Assembly (NCBI GenBank): GCA_014155875.1
Contig: JACEFZ010025080.1
Span: 1-64,000, forward strand
Direction: 5' to 3'
Length of the DNA: 64,000 nt
DNA from: Cepaea nemoralis
Taxonomy: Eukaryota; Mollusca; Gastropoda; Stylommatophora; Helicidae
Below, piece after piece: positions 50,870 through 62,742 of this stretch. Within the stretch, counting starts at the first letter, position 1; every line of letters begins with the position of its first letter. The translations under genes and the position numbers were made by a program. Under the pieces are notes generated by a model that saw nothing but the letters and a program-made list of their open reading frames with translations, ran no database searches and had not been told where the DNA came from.

Positions 50870-51165
50870 AGGGTTCTTGCTGGTTGCTGTTGTACTTCCG
50901 TCCAGGGGTTTGTGCTGGATGCTGTTGTACTTCCGTCCGGGGGTTCTTGCTGATAGCTGTTGTACTTCCGTCCGGGGATTCTTGCTGGTTGCTGTTGTAC
51001 TTCCGTCCGGGGGTTTGTGCTGGTTGCTGTTGTACTTCCGTCCGGGGGTTCTTGCTGGTAGCTGTTGTACTTCCGTCCGGGGATTCTTGCTGGTTGCTGT
51101 TGTACTTCCGTCCGGGGGTTTGTGCTGGTTGCTGTTGTACTTCCGTCCGGGGGTTTCCGTCCTGG
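50870..51165. repeat. 35-bp minisatellite, ~8 copies
   Basis: Unit gggttcttgctggttgctgt, tgtacttccgtccgg. Two alternating subtypes (gttcttgc / gtttgtgc) suggest expansion in larger blocks. Because 35 is not a multiple of three, long open frames on both strands cycle through three phases (for example PGRKYNSNQHKPPDG); no evidence of coding. Confidence 0.95.
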
Positions 51166-51179
51166 AATGTTTACCAGCG

Positions 51180-51440
51180 GCACGCAAGGAAATTAAACCA
51201 CTTCCACACAGCCTGCCTTTTGAAGCTATTGAAGATTAAAAGGCAAGACAAGATCTCATACACTGAAGTCAGAGCTAATTTAGCTAATTTTTTTTTTATT
51301 TTTTACGGCGAGCTGCGTTGTGGTAAACGCTCCCAAGGCGGTCAGAGGAAAAGCTTTAAAGACACTCTGAAGGTCTCACTAAATGCTTTTGGAATTTATC
51401 ACGACACTTGGGAGACTGCTGCCAAAGACTGAAATTCGTG
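51180..51440 (+). pseudogene. LINE fragment (family B), ORF2 C-terminal region
   Basis: Plus strand reads KLNHFHTACLLKLLKIKRQD, KISYTEV, then YGELRCGKRSQGGQRKSFKD and TLKVSLNAFGIYHDTWETAA. This block follows the RT in many invertebrate CR1/Jockey-like elements; the middle part is deleted. Confidence 0.8.
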
Positions 51441-51474
51441 GCGTACATCATTTCGCAAGGGTCTAGTCACTTGT

Positions 51475-52265
51475 GAAGCAAACAGGATAAGCATGGACGG
51501 TCATGTTTTGCCATCCCACTAGATCACCAGAGTCGTGGATCAGCTCCGTGTTTCTGTCTCGACCATGCCACGTGGCCAAGCCATCCAGGTATTTACTTCT
51601 CGGTCTTACCCTTGGTCTCTTCCTTTAGATCTTTCCAGTTGTCACCAAGCTCTCTAATTCATTTCTTCTCATAACATGTCCAAAAAAAAATTTGACTATC
51701 TACGTCTAATGTCTCTAATCAGTTTACGATCTTCATTTGTTTCTTGAAGGACTTGTTCGTTGGTTTTTCTGTCTGTCCATGGTATTCTTTGCATTTTCCT
51801 CAGCAACCACATTTGTAGATCTTTCCATAGCCATCATATGTTTTTCAGCGTGTCTCTTCATTGTCCACGCTTCACATCCACACAAAATTACAGGTTAGCA
51901 TTTCAACACACATTTTCTGGTTTCAGTTGATATCGTTTTATTGGTCAGTATGTTTTTCATCTTGCAAAAGACTACTTTCGCAATGGCAATTCTTGTTCTA
52001 ATTTCTCCCATCCAAGCATCTCCCATCAGATGTTATGACTGTTCCGAGATAACTGTACGATTCATTTGTTTAAGAAATGCCAATTTACTTGAACGAGATT
52101 ACATTGTGGTATTTCCTTCTTCCCAGTGACGACCATAATCTGTGTCTTCTTACAATTCAATTCTAACTCTAGTTGTTCACTGCGTGCAACATCCGCATCT
52201 ACTAAATGTTGCAGGTCTCTTTCGTTGTCTGCGATCAAGAATGTATTATCTGCATAGGACTGCAA
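51475..52265 (-). pseudogene. LINE family R (RTE-like) 3' half
   Basis: The minus-strand frame 52062-52265 has the RT catalytic box QSYADNTFLIADNERDLQHL and LNCKKTQIMVV. Further on come pieces equivalent to the FLGHVMRRE and KYLDGLATWHG blocks (about 51570-51690), ending in the DSGDLVGWQNMTVHA region near 51500 as at 23336-23815. Several stops and frameshifts. A run of about 32 G starts at 52270, just upstream. Confidence 0.82.
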
Positions 52266-52269
52266 GAGC

Positions 52270-52301
52270 TGTGGGGGGGGGGGGGGGGGGGGGGGGGGGG
52301 A
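52270..52301. repeat. Poly-G run
   Basis: About 32 consecutive G, the longest in the window. Confidence 0.95.
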
Positions 52302-52955
52302 AGCTGGACAGAAACACCTCTACAGGATATCCTCTCCCATTAACGTCAAGCATTCTTTGCAGCTAAAATAGGCCTTACCACCCATCTTAGAACTCACGGC
52401 TCCATACCTTCAACCCCACTGGTTAAAATGGATGGTCATCATCATTCTTGATGGACAAACACAGAATATACAAATTAAACGTACACAGTCTAAACAAACA
52501 AATCATGAACAACATAAAAAGCTCTTTATTTATCGAATTCTACAGCTTCAGGGACAACTGATGCTCATCAAAACATTGAAGCATGAAACCCAATACAACA
52601 GACAACTGCTGTCTAATATTAAGCATTATTAATGTGTGGTCTGATCCAAAAACCAGACCTCAGCCCTCTTTAGCCAAGTCTATAGGGTACATCAAGTACC
52701 ACAACCGAATGCTTAAACACCTAAGCTGGGTAGAATGTAAACCAACAAAAGCGTGACACCTTAACAAAAGATGCGACAATTTCACATGAAGAACTTTGCC
52801 ACAGACAAAAATAAGATACTTTACAAGGAAGACTTTGCAAACAGTAGTGACACCTACAAAAATATAAGTTGCAACACTAGCGTAAATCTAAATGTTATAA
52901 CACCAACATAAATACGAGTTGCAACACCAGCAACAACCCTGGACAGCTCTGACAC
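52302..52955. other. Sequence with nothing firm
   Basis: A short repeat around acaccaacataaatacgagttgcaac occurs near 52865 and 52900. Confidence 0.4.
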
Positions 52956-52959
52956 TACA

Positions 52960-53320
52960 GTGATTAGCCACTCGGTTTTGCATCGTCGAATGCTGCCCAT
53001 CCATCAGCTATATACAGGGCGAACCACTGCTTCTGTCTTTCCGATCCAACACTCAACACACAAAGGACTGAAGGATCCTTGTGTTCCGTTTTGATTTCCG
53101 GTGGTGATCGTTGTTGTGACCTCCGACGTAGTCTTATTAGTTTAACCTGCGTCTGATTTCCTGTGTGGGACAGGAGGGCAAAATCGTCACTTAAGTCCAG
53201 ACCATCGAGCTGCGTTATCAGAGGAGTCCATTGAATTTCATTTCTGGCATACTCGTGATTGTCTTTATAACCCTGTCTATAATCAGCAAGAATAGTGAGG
53301 ACGTTAAGAGGCATTCCTGC
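52960..53320 (-). pseudogene. LINE reverse transcriptase fragment (family B type)
   Basis: The minus-strand frame 52964-53314 includes NEIQWTPLITQLDGLDLSDD followed by FALLSHTGNQTQVK, matching the (D/F)ADD palm box context of CR1/Jockey-like elements (GIQWTxxxQLDDLDFADDLALLSH). The ADD box is changed to SDD. Fragment only. Confidence 0.78.
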
Positions 53321-54149
53321 CTCACTTCTATTCTTATCTCGAATGCGTCCGTTAGTTGCCCCTCATGGAGGGCTTGTCCTTCCTGTCACTATATGTTTCC
53401 TTTACCAAGTTAATGATTTTCTCTCGTATTCCATAATGTCTTATGCGTTTCCTAAGATGTTCCCTAATATTAATAATGCTATCAAAGACCGTTTCGTAGA
53501 CTACAAATCCAATATAAATTCACGAGTTCATTTCGATGCTTTGTTCTATTATTGATACGCAGGTTAACTATCTGTTAATCGTAGTGAATATTATGTTTAA
53601 AACAGTGGTTCTCAACCTTTTTTGGCCCATTTCCCCCTTCACCATATTTTCAGAACGTCATTCCCCCCTTCCCCCTTTCCAACTTTCCAAAATTGTCAGC
53701 CTCAAAAGGTGCATTAAAAAAACATGCCAATAATAGTGAAAATACTTATTTTCTTCCATAGTTGTACATAACCTTCACATGTAAAGATACATTTTATAGT
53801 GTAGTTTTCTACAGTTAATAGCAAATGAATATGCTGATGGATATTAAAACTTAAATAGAAGCATTTTTACATTCGCAATATTTTATTTAAACAGCACATT
53901 AATCATACTACAATAAACAAACAGTTAAAATGTCAACTTAATATACGACACCAGGATGCCAGAAAATTTTGCTTCATCAAACAAAACGCTCATTACAATA
54001 CCTGGATATTGTAGATTCGTAATTTAAATGAAAATTGTAATCAATGAGAACACTGTGATTGTTTTTCCCGCAGCAATTCTGAAATACGCGGAGGAGTGCT
54101 TGAAAGGGCACAACGGAGATCGTTTTCAACATCTAATCTGTTGCGTCGA

Positions 54150-54358
54150 GGGGTTAGCAGCTTTCTCCGCTAACCCCGAATACTCTCGTCGCGTCACGCG
54201 ACGAGAATTAGCAGTGGTTCGAATCGCAAAAGTGACTTATGAGAGTATGGAGCCGGTCGTTCAGAAAGTCGTGGCGTGCTGATGAGCGTAATCTAGCCTA
54301 GGAATCAACATACAGCTGAAAGATGCTGGTGTTGACCGCAATATCCTGAAACAGGATG
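54150..54358 (+). mobile_element. SINE-1 copy, sense
   Basis: Shows ggttagcag, cgacgagaattagcagtggt, the B box gtggttcgaatcgc, gagccggtcgttcagaaag and an end at gaccgcaatatcctg. Confidence 0.82.
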
Positions 54359-54599
54359 GAAACGCGGAAAAAAAAATATCTGTTGCGTCGTTTCGTTTTA
54401 ATTTCTAGCAGAGCTGAAAAGCCTGACTCACAAAGATATGTTAACGCAAATGGAAGCAATGCACGGATTGCTTTTTCTGCCACTTTTGGGTATGAACCGC
54501 ACATTAAAGGCCAAACTTCCGTGATTGGTTTCTCACTGAAAACATCCATTGCCCCCGAATCATTTTTCAGCTTCAGAAATTCATCTTGACAATCATCAG

Positions 54600-54790
54600 A
54601 CAGACCAGATTCAGAAAATTTAGAACTCTTTACTCCTGATGAAACAACTGACCCACAGGGAATACATGAACTTCTATTTGCAGATGATCAGTGCCTGTTT
54701 TACAGCGACGAGGGCAGACTACAAAATCATATTACTAATCTGAGTTCAACCTGCAGCAGATACAATATGAGTATAAACACATAGAATATA
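54600..54790 (+). pseudogene. LINE reverse transcriptase fragment
   Basis: Plus-strand reading gives [40 protein letters not shown] and SRYNMSINT: an intact FADD catalytic box in its usual context, about 60 residues only. Confidence 0.78.
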
Positions 54791-54818
54791 TATATATACT
54801 CATACAAACACACGCACA

Positions 54819-54903
<85 letters not shown>

Positions 54904-54922
54904 TCATACAAACACACGCACA

Positions 54923-55003
<81 letters not shown>

Positions 55004-55039
55004 TCATACAAACACACGCACACTCATATATATATATAT
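54788..55039. repeat. (TA)n arrays separated by a 27-bp unit
   Basis: Three (TA)n runs alternate with three copies of actcatacaaacacacgcac plus actcata, a higher-order repeat. Confidence 0.96.
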
Positions 55040-55200
55040 GCCAGTCTCCCTGATGAAGGTGTTAAGGACGCTGTTCGTAATCCCGTATACCCAGGTATGA
55101 AACACAGCTGCGCGAGATTCGCCAGCGGATCGCGTTGCATCAGTTTCTTATGGAAAAGTATCTGAGCCGGACGTTCAGAAATCGGTAATCGGTTTCTGTT
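55040..55200 (+). mobile_element. SINE-1 partial copy, sense
   Basis: gccagtctccctgatgaagg, cgctgttcgtaatcccgtat and gagccggacgttcagaaa match the family head; the 3' body is missing. Confidence 0.7.
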
Positions 55201-55528
55201 TTAATGCGATCTTGAAATAATCGGATGAGTACTCTAAACCTCATTAAAACGGAGATGCAATAACAAAAAAACGTAACTTACCGCAAATAAAATCGCTGGT
55301 AAAATACGGCAACCTAAATCATAGAGGCTAGGTAGAAGGAAAAGAACCGTATATTATGGAGGGAAAACAATATGAAGTAATTGGTTCTTGTATTAACGCG
55401 ATCTTGAAATAATTGGTGGATTTAACGTCACGAGTACGCTTAATATTCCGATCATATTTTGTGTGGTCCTGAAGCCAATTTGACAATGTCTTCATTCCCC
55501 CCCTGGAAACCCTCAAATTCCCCCCTGG

Positions 55529-55546
55529 GGGGGGGGGGGGGGGGGG
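55529..55546. repeat. Poly-G run near the hAT right end
   Basis: Expanded G tract; the solo end at 24456-24508 has a shorter, interrupted version. Confidence 0.9.
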
Positions 55547-55579
55547 AATTCCAAACCGGTTGAGAACCACTGGTTAAAA

Positions 55580-56038
<459 letters not shown>

Positions 56039-56039
56039 T

Positions 56040-56489
56040 CCCTCTATCCCTGTCTGTGTATGTGTGCTTACTCTGCTGTTACTAAATTAACATTACCAAC
56101 TGTCACAATATGTGTTAGTCTCTTCTCGTGAGCTGCGATGAATACGCACAGATGACAACATTAGACCTCACAATGACAACGATGTCTTGTTACCTCCACG
56201 CGGAGAGCCCCTGGGCAGACATGGGTCTGTCTAACGAAGAGAGGATCTATCATAGTCTCCTATGTATTGCAGCCTGTCGATGACTCAAACTCTGCAAGCT
56301 CTGAGCCTACAAGATAGTTATAGTAATTCGCATTCAATGGTGGTAGACAGTCAATACTAAAATCTTGCATTCACAGCAGGAAGAGCTCATGGGCCAGCTC
56401 GAAACGAATTATTTGCTTCTCTGACCAGATGGAACTACATCAACGCTTTAAGGCGTACAAGAGTAAACAATTGGAAACGAAGTGTTCTA

Positions 56490-56490
<1 letters not shown>
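56040..56490. other. Sequence with nothing recognised
   Basis: No frame or repeat of note. Confidence 0.4.
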
Positions 56491-56491
<1 letters not shown>

Positions 56492-56534
<43 letters not shown>

Positions 56535-56622
56535 CCCCACCACCATCACCATCACCACCACCACCACCACCACCACCACCACCACCACCACCACCACCAC
56601 CACCACCACCACCACCAAGACA
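56492..56622. repeat. (AAC)n then (CAC)n microsatellite
   Basis: Compound array; poly-Thr and poly-Pro frames are artefacts. Confidence 0.97.
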
Positions 56623-56904
56623 ACAACAGTTTATCGTGAGGTAGCAATATCAAACAAAGATACCGCTGATTACTTCCTTCTGTTGTAATAGATACATGTT
56701 CTAAATGTGCCTTTAATTTCTCTATATCTTTGAATTATCTTATTTGTCTATTTATGGTATTTTGTGTATGTAAAATCGAAATACCAATTATTGGATAAAC
56801 TAGAAAGCAATTGAAATATCGTCAGATATAACTTCAAAGACATTTATCGGCACTCATAAAAGTAGGCGTAAGAAATAAAGATTAGAGGACACACTAGACC
56901 CAAA

Positions 56905-56906
<2 letters not shown>

Positions 56907-56943
<37 letters not shown>

Positions 56944-59900
56944 ATTAGTTAGTCGACAGATCATCCTCGATGAACATCGAACCATTCAGTCCATAAGTGC
57001 CCGGATCCCCTCCTCAGTAAATTCCACAGCGTGTAGTGACTGACAACACCAGTTCTGTGTTGGTTTATTAATCTTCTTTGGCTTCCCGCGTAGTGTTCTT
57101 GTTTTGCCACTCCTCTTTTAACTTGCTGTTCTCGCATCCCGACCATGGTTATAGATTCACTGTTATCGCTTGGTTCTCGCGAACGATCTACTTCTCGTAA
57201 AGCATAAACAATGTCAGCCTGGTCCATGGCATGTCCGTCTTCCACAGTAGCCTCACCTGCGAGCTTGTCAGCCCGCTCTTTTCCTTGTACTCCCGCATGC
57301 CCTGGCACGAAGATGAAACTAATCTTTACCAGCCGAGACCGCTCCAGAGACAGCAACCACTCTCTTCGGATCCACCCCATCTCTATCTTCTTGAACATGC
57401 TCATTGAGTCACTAAGGAAACACGCCCGAGTGAATGTCTGTGTCACGAGACATTTTATTTCTTTACTTACTGCCATGACTTCCATAGTCAGGTTACTTGT
57501 GGTCAAAGCAAAAGCACCATAATCTTCCTTTACTATTCTCTCTCCGGTCTGAGCCGCAAAAGCCCATGAACTTCTCACTTGTCGAACGACCGACTTATCT
57601 GTGTAACTGACAGCATAACCTTCCAAAAAATTCTCGAATATCAAAGCCAGTACTTCCGTATCTACAGCAGCTGGATCTTCTTGTCTTCCTTTTTATGTCT
57701 AGTTAGGTGCAAACTGAAAAAGACGTAAGAAATCTGTTGGCATGTGTACTCACATTTGTACCCTCTCCTCGTTAGGTTCTAAGTCCTCAAATGAACACAC
57801 CTGTTTAAGAATGTCTTCGGCTTGATCCACCCACAACTCTCCTCTTTTTTACCTGTTGTCCTTTACCTTCATAGTATCACTGTGTAGTGGATGTTGTGTG
57901 TTTGCGTTGACTCTAAGGTAGGCACGTGCTCTGCAAATTTGCATTCTGTCCCCAATGGTTGGAAAATCAAGAAGGTAGCGCATCGACCCGCATGCTGTAT
58001 CTCTTGCACATCCAAGAATAATACGCATAGCTTCGTTCTGTATCCTTTACATCTGCTTACGACTGATAGTCAGGATCGGCATCGCATACTCCAGAACAGA
58101 AAGGATCAGACCCTCGTAAAGGATACATAGATGGCGCTGCTAACAGTTTGCCGCCGCCATCACCCGCATCGCAGCCAAATCTCGCTTGGTCTTTGTTATC
58201 ACCCGGTCTATGTGCTCATGATAACCAAAGCTTCGATGAAAACGTATCCCGAGGTAGTTCATTGCCTGCATCTTTAACCGTCTTGGAGCACAGATTTACA
58301 GTTGGTGTTGGAGTGTTGACAATATAGTTGTTCAAAGAGAACCATGTCACTGCTGTCTTCGTTGGGTTGACCATTGCTCCAGATTCCACACACAAGTGCT
58401 TATGCGATTTAGTTCACTTTGTAGATCCACAGCACCCCGATTTCTATCCTTACCCTGACGATACACTAACACATCGTCGGCATATGACAGTGTCCTCCCC
58501 GGCCCTCTGATCTGCTCGCGGGTAATTCTCACAGTGTAGGCGTTGAACAGTACCGGAGATAATAGTGCCAGGCCCGGATATATTGTTATTGGTTCAGAAG
58601 TCCAATTGCCACATCTATAACCTAATTTTAGTTGGAAGAGGGCTGCGACGATTCAACTAACGAGGAAAGGACTTATCTTGAGTTTAAGAAGCTGAAACAT
58701 TAAGATATCTAATGACACTCAGTTGTACGCATCCTCAAGATTAATCGCCGCAACACATGTTTCAATGCCTGAGTGGAAACCTTCATAGACATCATATTCA
58801 AGAACTGCTGCATTGATCCAGTTTTCTATATTTGGTCGGTACCCTCCAGGGGTAGGTGGGAGACAACCTTGCCTCTCTAGCTGACTTGATATTTTCCTGG
58901 CAATTAACTTCTCCAGCAGCTTGCCTATTGTATTTTGCATGGTTATTATCTGATATCCCTGAATTTGTGTGTGGTCATTGCCAGGCTTCGGCAAGGGAAT
59001 CAGATAGCTGTGTAACCTTCCTCCTTGATGCTAGCACTCTCTATACTGTTGTAGTACATATCCCTAGTTCCTCTAGCACGTTGTCGGTACACATATTGAT
59101 GTCGTCGTACCTTATACCATCGGCCCTGGTGCTCTAGTTTTTGTTCGTCGAAGTACAGCCCTGATTTCTTTCACTGTCACTGTGTCTTCAATTGCAATGT
59201 TCTGGACCTTACACTTATCTGAGGTAACCACCTTGGCAACATTTCAGCCTCTCATGTCTGTCTGGCTGCTCTGCTCTAAATAGCGTTCAAAAAGGACGTT
59301 GCCCTTATTCTCGTAAGAACTCTGCCAGATAAGGTTAGCACTTTGGAAGTCAGGAACACTCTTATTCTTGACTACCCCATTCATAGTTTTATGTTGTCGC
59401 CAGAACAATTTAAGTGACTTGTCTGTTTATTCTTTGACACAACTCTGCCCATTTTCCACTTTAAACCATTTTAACCAGCTTTCTGAAATATCTAACTTTG
59501 GTGTCCATCTCTCTTTCCAATTGCACTATAAGACTAGGATGGACAACTCTGTGCTTCTTGGCGTTTTGTCATTTTCTTACAGCACCACGCTTATCCACCC
59601 AGGCCTTTTCCACCTCACAATTCCCCCAAGGTGGCTGCTCCCAGCTTTTTTTCCTGCCATGATGATTCCTGCGCTTGTCGCACCTTATTTTACTCACCAC
59701 ATCTTGTCCTGAACTGTCATACTTGAATGTCTTGACTGTTGACTTGTGCTGCCTGGTTCTGTCGTTCTCCACCAATATGCTGCAAGGGTGGTGGTCGCTG
59801 CCATGGTGCCCTAGGACATCCCATCTACATACTGTAATGAGTGAAGGAGAAACTATCGCCAGGTTAATAAAACTGTCCTCATCACCATCACGACTTGCTG

Positions 59901-60545
59901 TCCTGGTGACACAGCCACTGTTAATACAAACAAGGTCACTGGTTTCAAGTACCGCCTCGAGCTTCTCCCCCTGTGTGTTGGAAGAAACGTTACCCCACGT
60001 TTACCCTTTGGCGTTGAAATCGCCACAGAAAATGACATTCCTCTCATGACATAATATGTCACTCAGACACTGCCACCCCTGGGAATCCACACTCGCGTTA
60101 CAGGCATAAACACTAACCAACACGAATGGTAGACCGGATTGAACTCTAACAGCCTGTATTTGTATTTAGCCACTGTCACACCTGGACATGTCCAGTTCTG
60201 AAGCAATTATGCTGTCTCGAATTAGAATCGCCATTCCAGGTGTCGCCTGTTGTAATAACATTTGAAACCGGTTATTTTGAGCGAATTAACACCCAGACAA
60301 GCTTTCCAAAATGAGACCACGTTGTTTTACGCTGGCACAGTTCCAATATAAAATACGCGTGTTCTTGAGACCCAGACGGTCGCATTTTCGCCGGTAACGC
60401 CTGGCTCCGGCCCGTCTCCCCTGTCGTTTACGTCTTGGACCTCGTCTCGTCGGTGGTTTGTTTAACCTTTGTACAGGGCACAAACGCAGGTCTGCCATGA
60501 TGGACAAATCCAAAAACACTATACACCAATGAGTAGTGTACTACA
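56907..60545 (-). pseudogene. Degenerate I-like LINE with endonuclease, RT and RNase H
   Basis: Minus-strand order: basic leader then ILYWNCASVKQRGLILESL (about 60300-60380), the start of the APE endonuclease; ERNVIFCGDFNAKG (near 60030) and LGHHGSDHHPC (near 59780), endonuclease catalytic motifs; RT blocks PGNDHTQIQGYQIITMQNTI and GKLLEKLIARKI (58994 down); the YADD box RTLSYADDVLVYRQGKDRNR (about 58490); RNase H at 57644-56961 with YTDKS, MEVMAV, LSDSMSMFKK and VPGHAGVQGKERADKLA. A C-terminal RNase H is a mark of the I group. The tail reads (TAAC)n on the minus strand (TTAG units at 56907-56955). Stops and frameshifts throughout; RNase H (227 codons) is the largest intact part. Confidence 0.87.
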
Positions 60546-60549
60546 CAGT

Positions 60550-61070
60550 AACCTAAACATGTTGCGAAAAACACTCTGGATTGATTCGCACAGATGCACG
60601 AATCTCCGTAGCACCTGCAAAAATCTTGAGAGGAAACTCCTGGTTTACATCCTAGCGCAGAAATTACACGCACGAGTTGAAATCAACCATCTCTTTCGTG
60701 AAAAAAAGGAGCGGTTTCAAAACAACACGCCATCTTTACCGGAAGTCTCAAAAATTGAAAACATTAGTGGTAATCCTGACATTTGAACCTGAAACGACAA
60801 AATGTCGACAGCGCCTCGCTGAAGGAGCAAATGTACTTCCAGGCACAAGCAACCAGAAACACCTTACCACATTTATATTATGTCAAGGAATGCTCATGCT
60901 TATGTGTAGTGTTATATTTACAAATGTGCAAACACATATCTCATATACATGGTTTACATTCGTTCACATAATTATTTATGTCACTTAAGTTTGTTCATAA
61001 GTGGTGATTCAACATCGGAACCAATGTCCAACGTCATCATATCCTACATTATTCGCACTGTTAATTTTCC
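60550..61070. other. Sequence with nothing recognised
   Basis: Overlapping 105- and 103-codon frames at 60469 and 60677 show no motif. Confidence 0.4.
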
Positions 61071-61270
61071 CGAGCGGATGTACGAGTCACCCGAACGCCG
61101 GGCTCCCATTCGGGAGACCCAGGTTCGAAACTCGGTAAGGTGACGGGTAATTTTTCTGTAGGGTGCAAAAAGAAAACTCTAGCATGCACATTTCAAGGCG
61201 ACTTCACTAGCCAGGCGGCCTTCATTCCTCGGGTTCAAGACCTCCCCGTCTTACACCGCAAGATACTATA
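61071..61270 (+). mobile_element. SINE-2 copy (tRNA-derived), sense
   Basis: Head cgagcggatgtacgagtcac, ccattcgggagacccaggtt, cgaaactcgg (A box, arm, B box), then the body ccaggcggccttcattcctc shared with 22270-22469. Confidence 0.8.
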
Positions 61271-61772
61271 GACAGTAATGACAGTTTTCTCTCCCTTCAT
61301 TTTACCATGTCCTTGATGGAACATATTAGGATAGGAGTTTTCATTGAAATCACACACGTATGTACGTACGTACATCTGTCATGTTGGTCGTGGTGTAAGG
61401 TCGCATCCTGGTTTTGGCTGCCTCCATGATATCCCCTTTGTATTAATTTCCGGCCACACTAAGATGTTACTGTATCAGGGCGGGTTGTCGCGGGAAAAAC
61501 TTCCACTTAGCGGTCTAAGATTAGTAACAATGATAAGAGAGAAGACGTGACATGTGACAATTGTTTCAAAGCCTTGACGTAAATTACGTAGCTTTTGTTT
61601 TAAATGACAGAAGTTCAAAACAATGCTTTCTGTTCTGAATGTGAACAATGAAGACAGTAAAAATATATTGCAGAATGTATTGCCTGGCATATTTCGCTGC
61701 ATCTTGTCAGGTACATACTTGTATACTACAGAAACAAGTTCAAATGTATTTATATGTGGGCATGATGTAGAC
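61271..61772. other. Sequence with nothing firm
   Basis: Short similarity between 61660-61700 and 23295-23320 (attgcctggcacatttc) hints at another old repeat. Confidence 0.35.
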
Positions 61773-62122
61773 CAGGGGTGGCGACACGAGACCCGCGGGC
61801 GGCATGCGGCCTATGGGAGTTATGGTGCGGCCCGCGGACCTAGGTCAAATGAACATAAATGTTAACTTTATTGTACATATCACCAAAAGAACATTATTAC
61901 ATCATGAGTCGTTCGTATCATATATTTTTAAATTATAGCTAAGAGAAATTTGAAATATCTCACATTTTTTAAAGAAAAATTCATTGGTTTTGAGCTAATT
62001 TGAATACCCGGCATTTTCGGGAAAATTCATAGATTTTAACTATTTCAAATATCCCGCTATATGACACTCAAGGTTGCTTAGTTTCTTTGACGGAAACTAG
62101 GTGTTGATACAATTTTATACGA

Positions 62123-62359
62123 TTCCATCAGAGATAAACTGGATGTTTCGTGGGGTACTATTGTGTTGACATTCTGGAGCGACATTATGCACAGTGTATC
62201 TATGCGGGCTGTTGTTTGTCGAGACTCCTGTCTTTTCCACTTTTCACATTGGGCAGTGGGGGAGCGTTTTATGTGATATTCACTGGCACAGGAACGGAGC
62301 ATATTGGGGACGACCAGTTGCTGTGAAGTTGGAACCGCGACTAACTAACTAACTAACTA
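62123..62359 (+). mobile_element. LINE 3' end with (CTAA)n tail, nested in hAT
   Basis: Target duplication acaattttatacga at 62109-62122 and 62360-62373 (14 bp). The insert matches 3380-3545 and ends gaaccgcgactaactaacta. 237 bp, severely 5'-truncated. Confidence 0.9.
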
Positions 62360-62742
62360 ACAATTTTATACGAGACTTCAACTTCTGATATATATGTTCT
62401 GTGGTCTTCGGCGTCTTCGGGAAGCTCTCAACGCTATCGGGCTCATACTCATAACTACTTTCAGTCCAGCTTGATAAAGTTTCATGTTATTCTGTAGTTT
62501 CCTTCTATTATCGCCACTGCGTCTTGAGAGATTTTGCAATCGACGTTAAAATACATATTTATCATATTTATAACAAGAGTTCAAACTACTTTAACCAAGT
62601 ATCCTGTCTAACATATCGATTCTTTAGGTAAGTAAACCCTGAAAAGTTTTATTTATGTAATTTTAATTAATTAATTATTTTTATTTATTATTACACGTGG
62701 CGTTTTATTTATTTTTCCCCCAGGTAAAAACGAAGACCTAGC

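Larger units (their letters stand above)
53603..55572. mobile_element. hAT-type element carrying several later insertions
   Basis: Left end cagtggttctcaaccttttt and right end ggttgagaaccactg are inverted repeats. Flanks gtttaaaa and gttaaaac are close to an 8-bp duplication but shifted. The interior is crowded by a SINE-1, an RT fragment, long (TA)n arrays and a second partial SINE-1. No transposase frame recognised. Confidence 0.72.

Noticed and set aside
50849..51239. Repetitive proteins in both strands
   Set aside because: The 35-bp minisatellite is open in several frames on both strands; no conservation signal.
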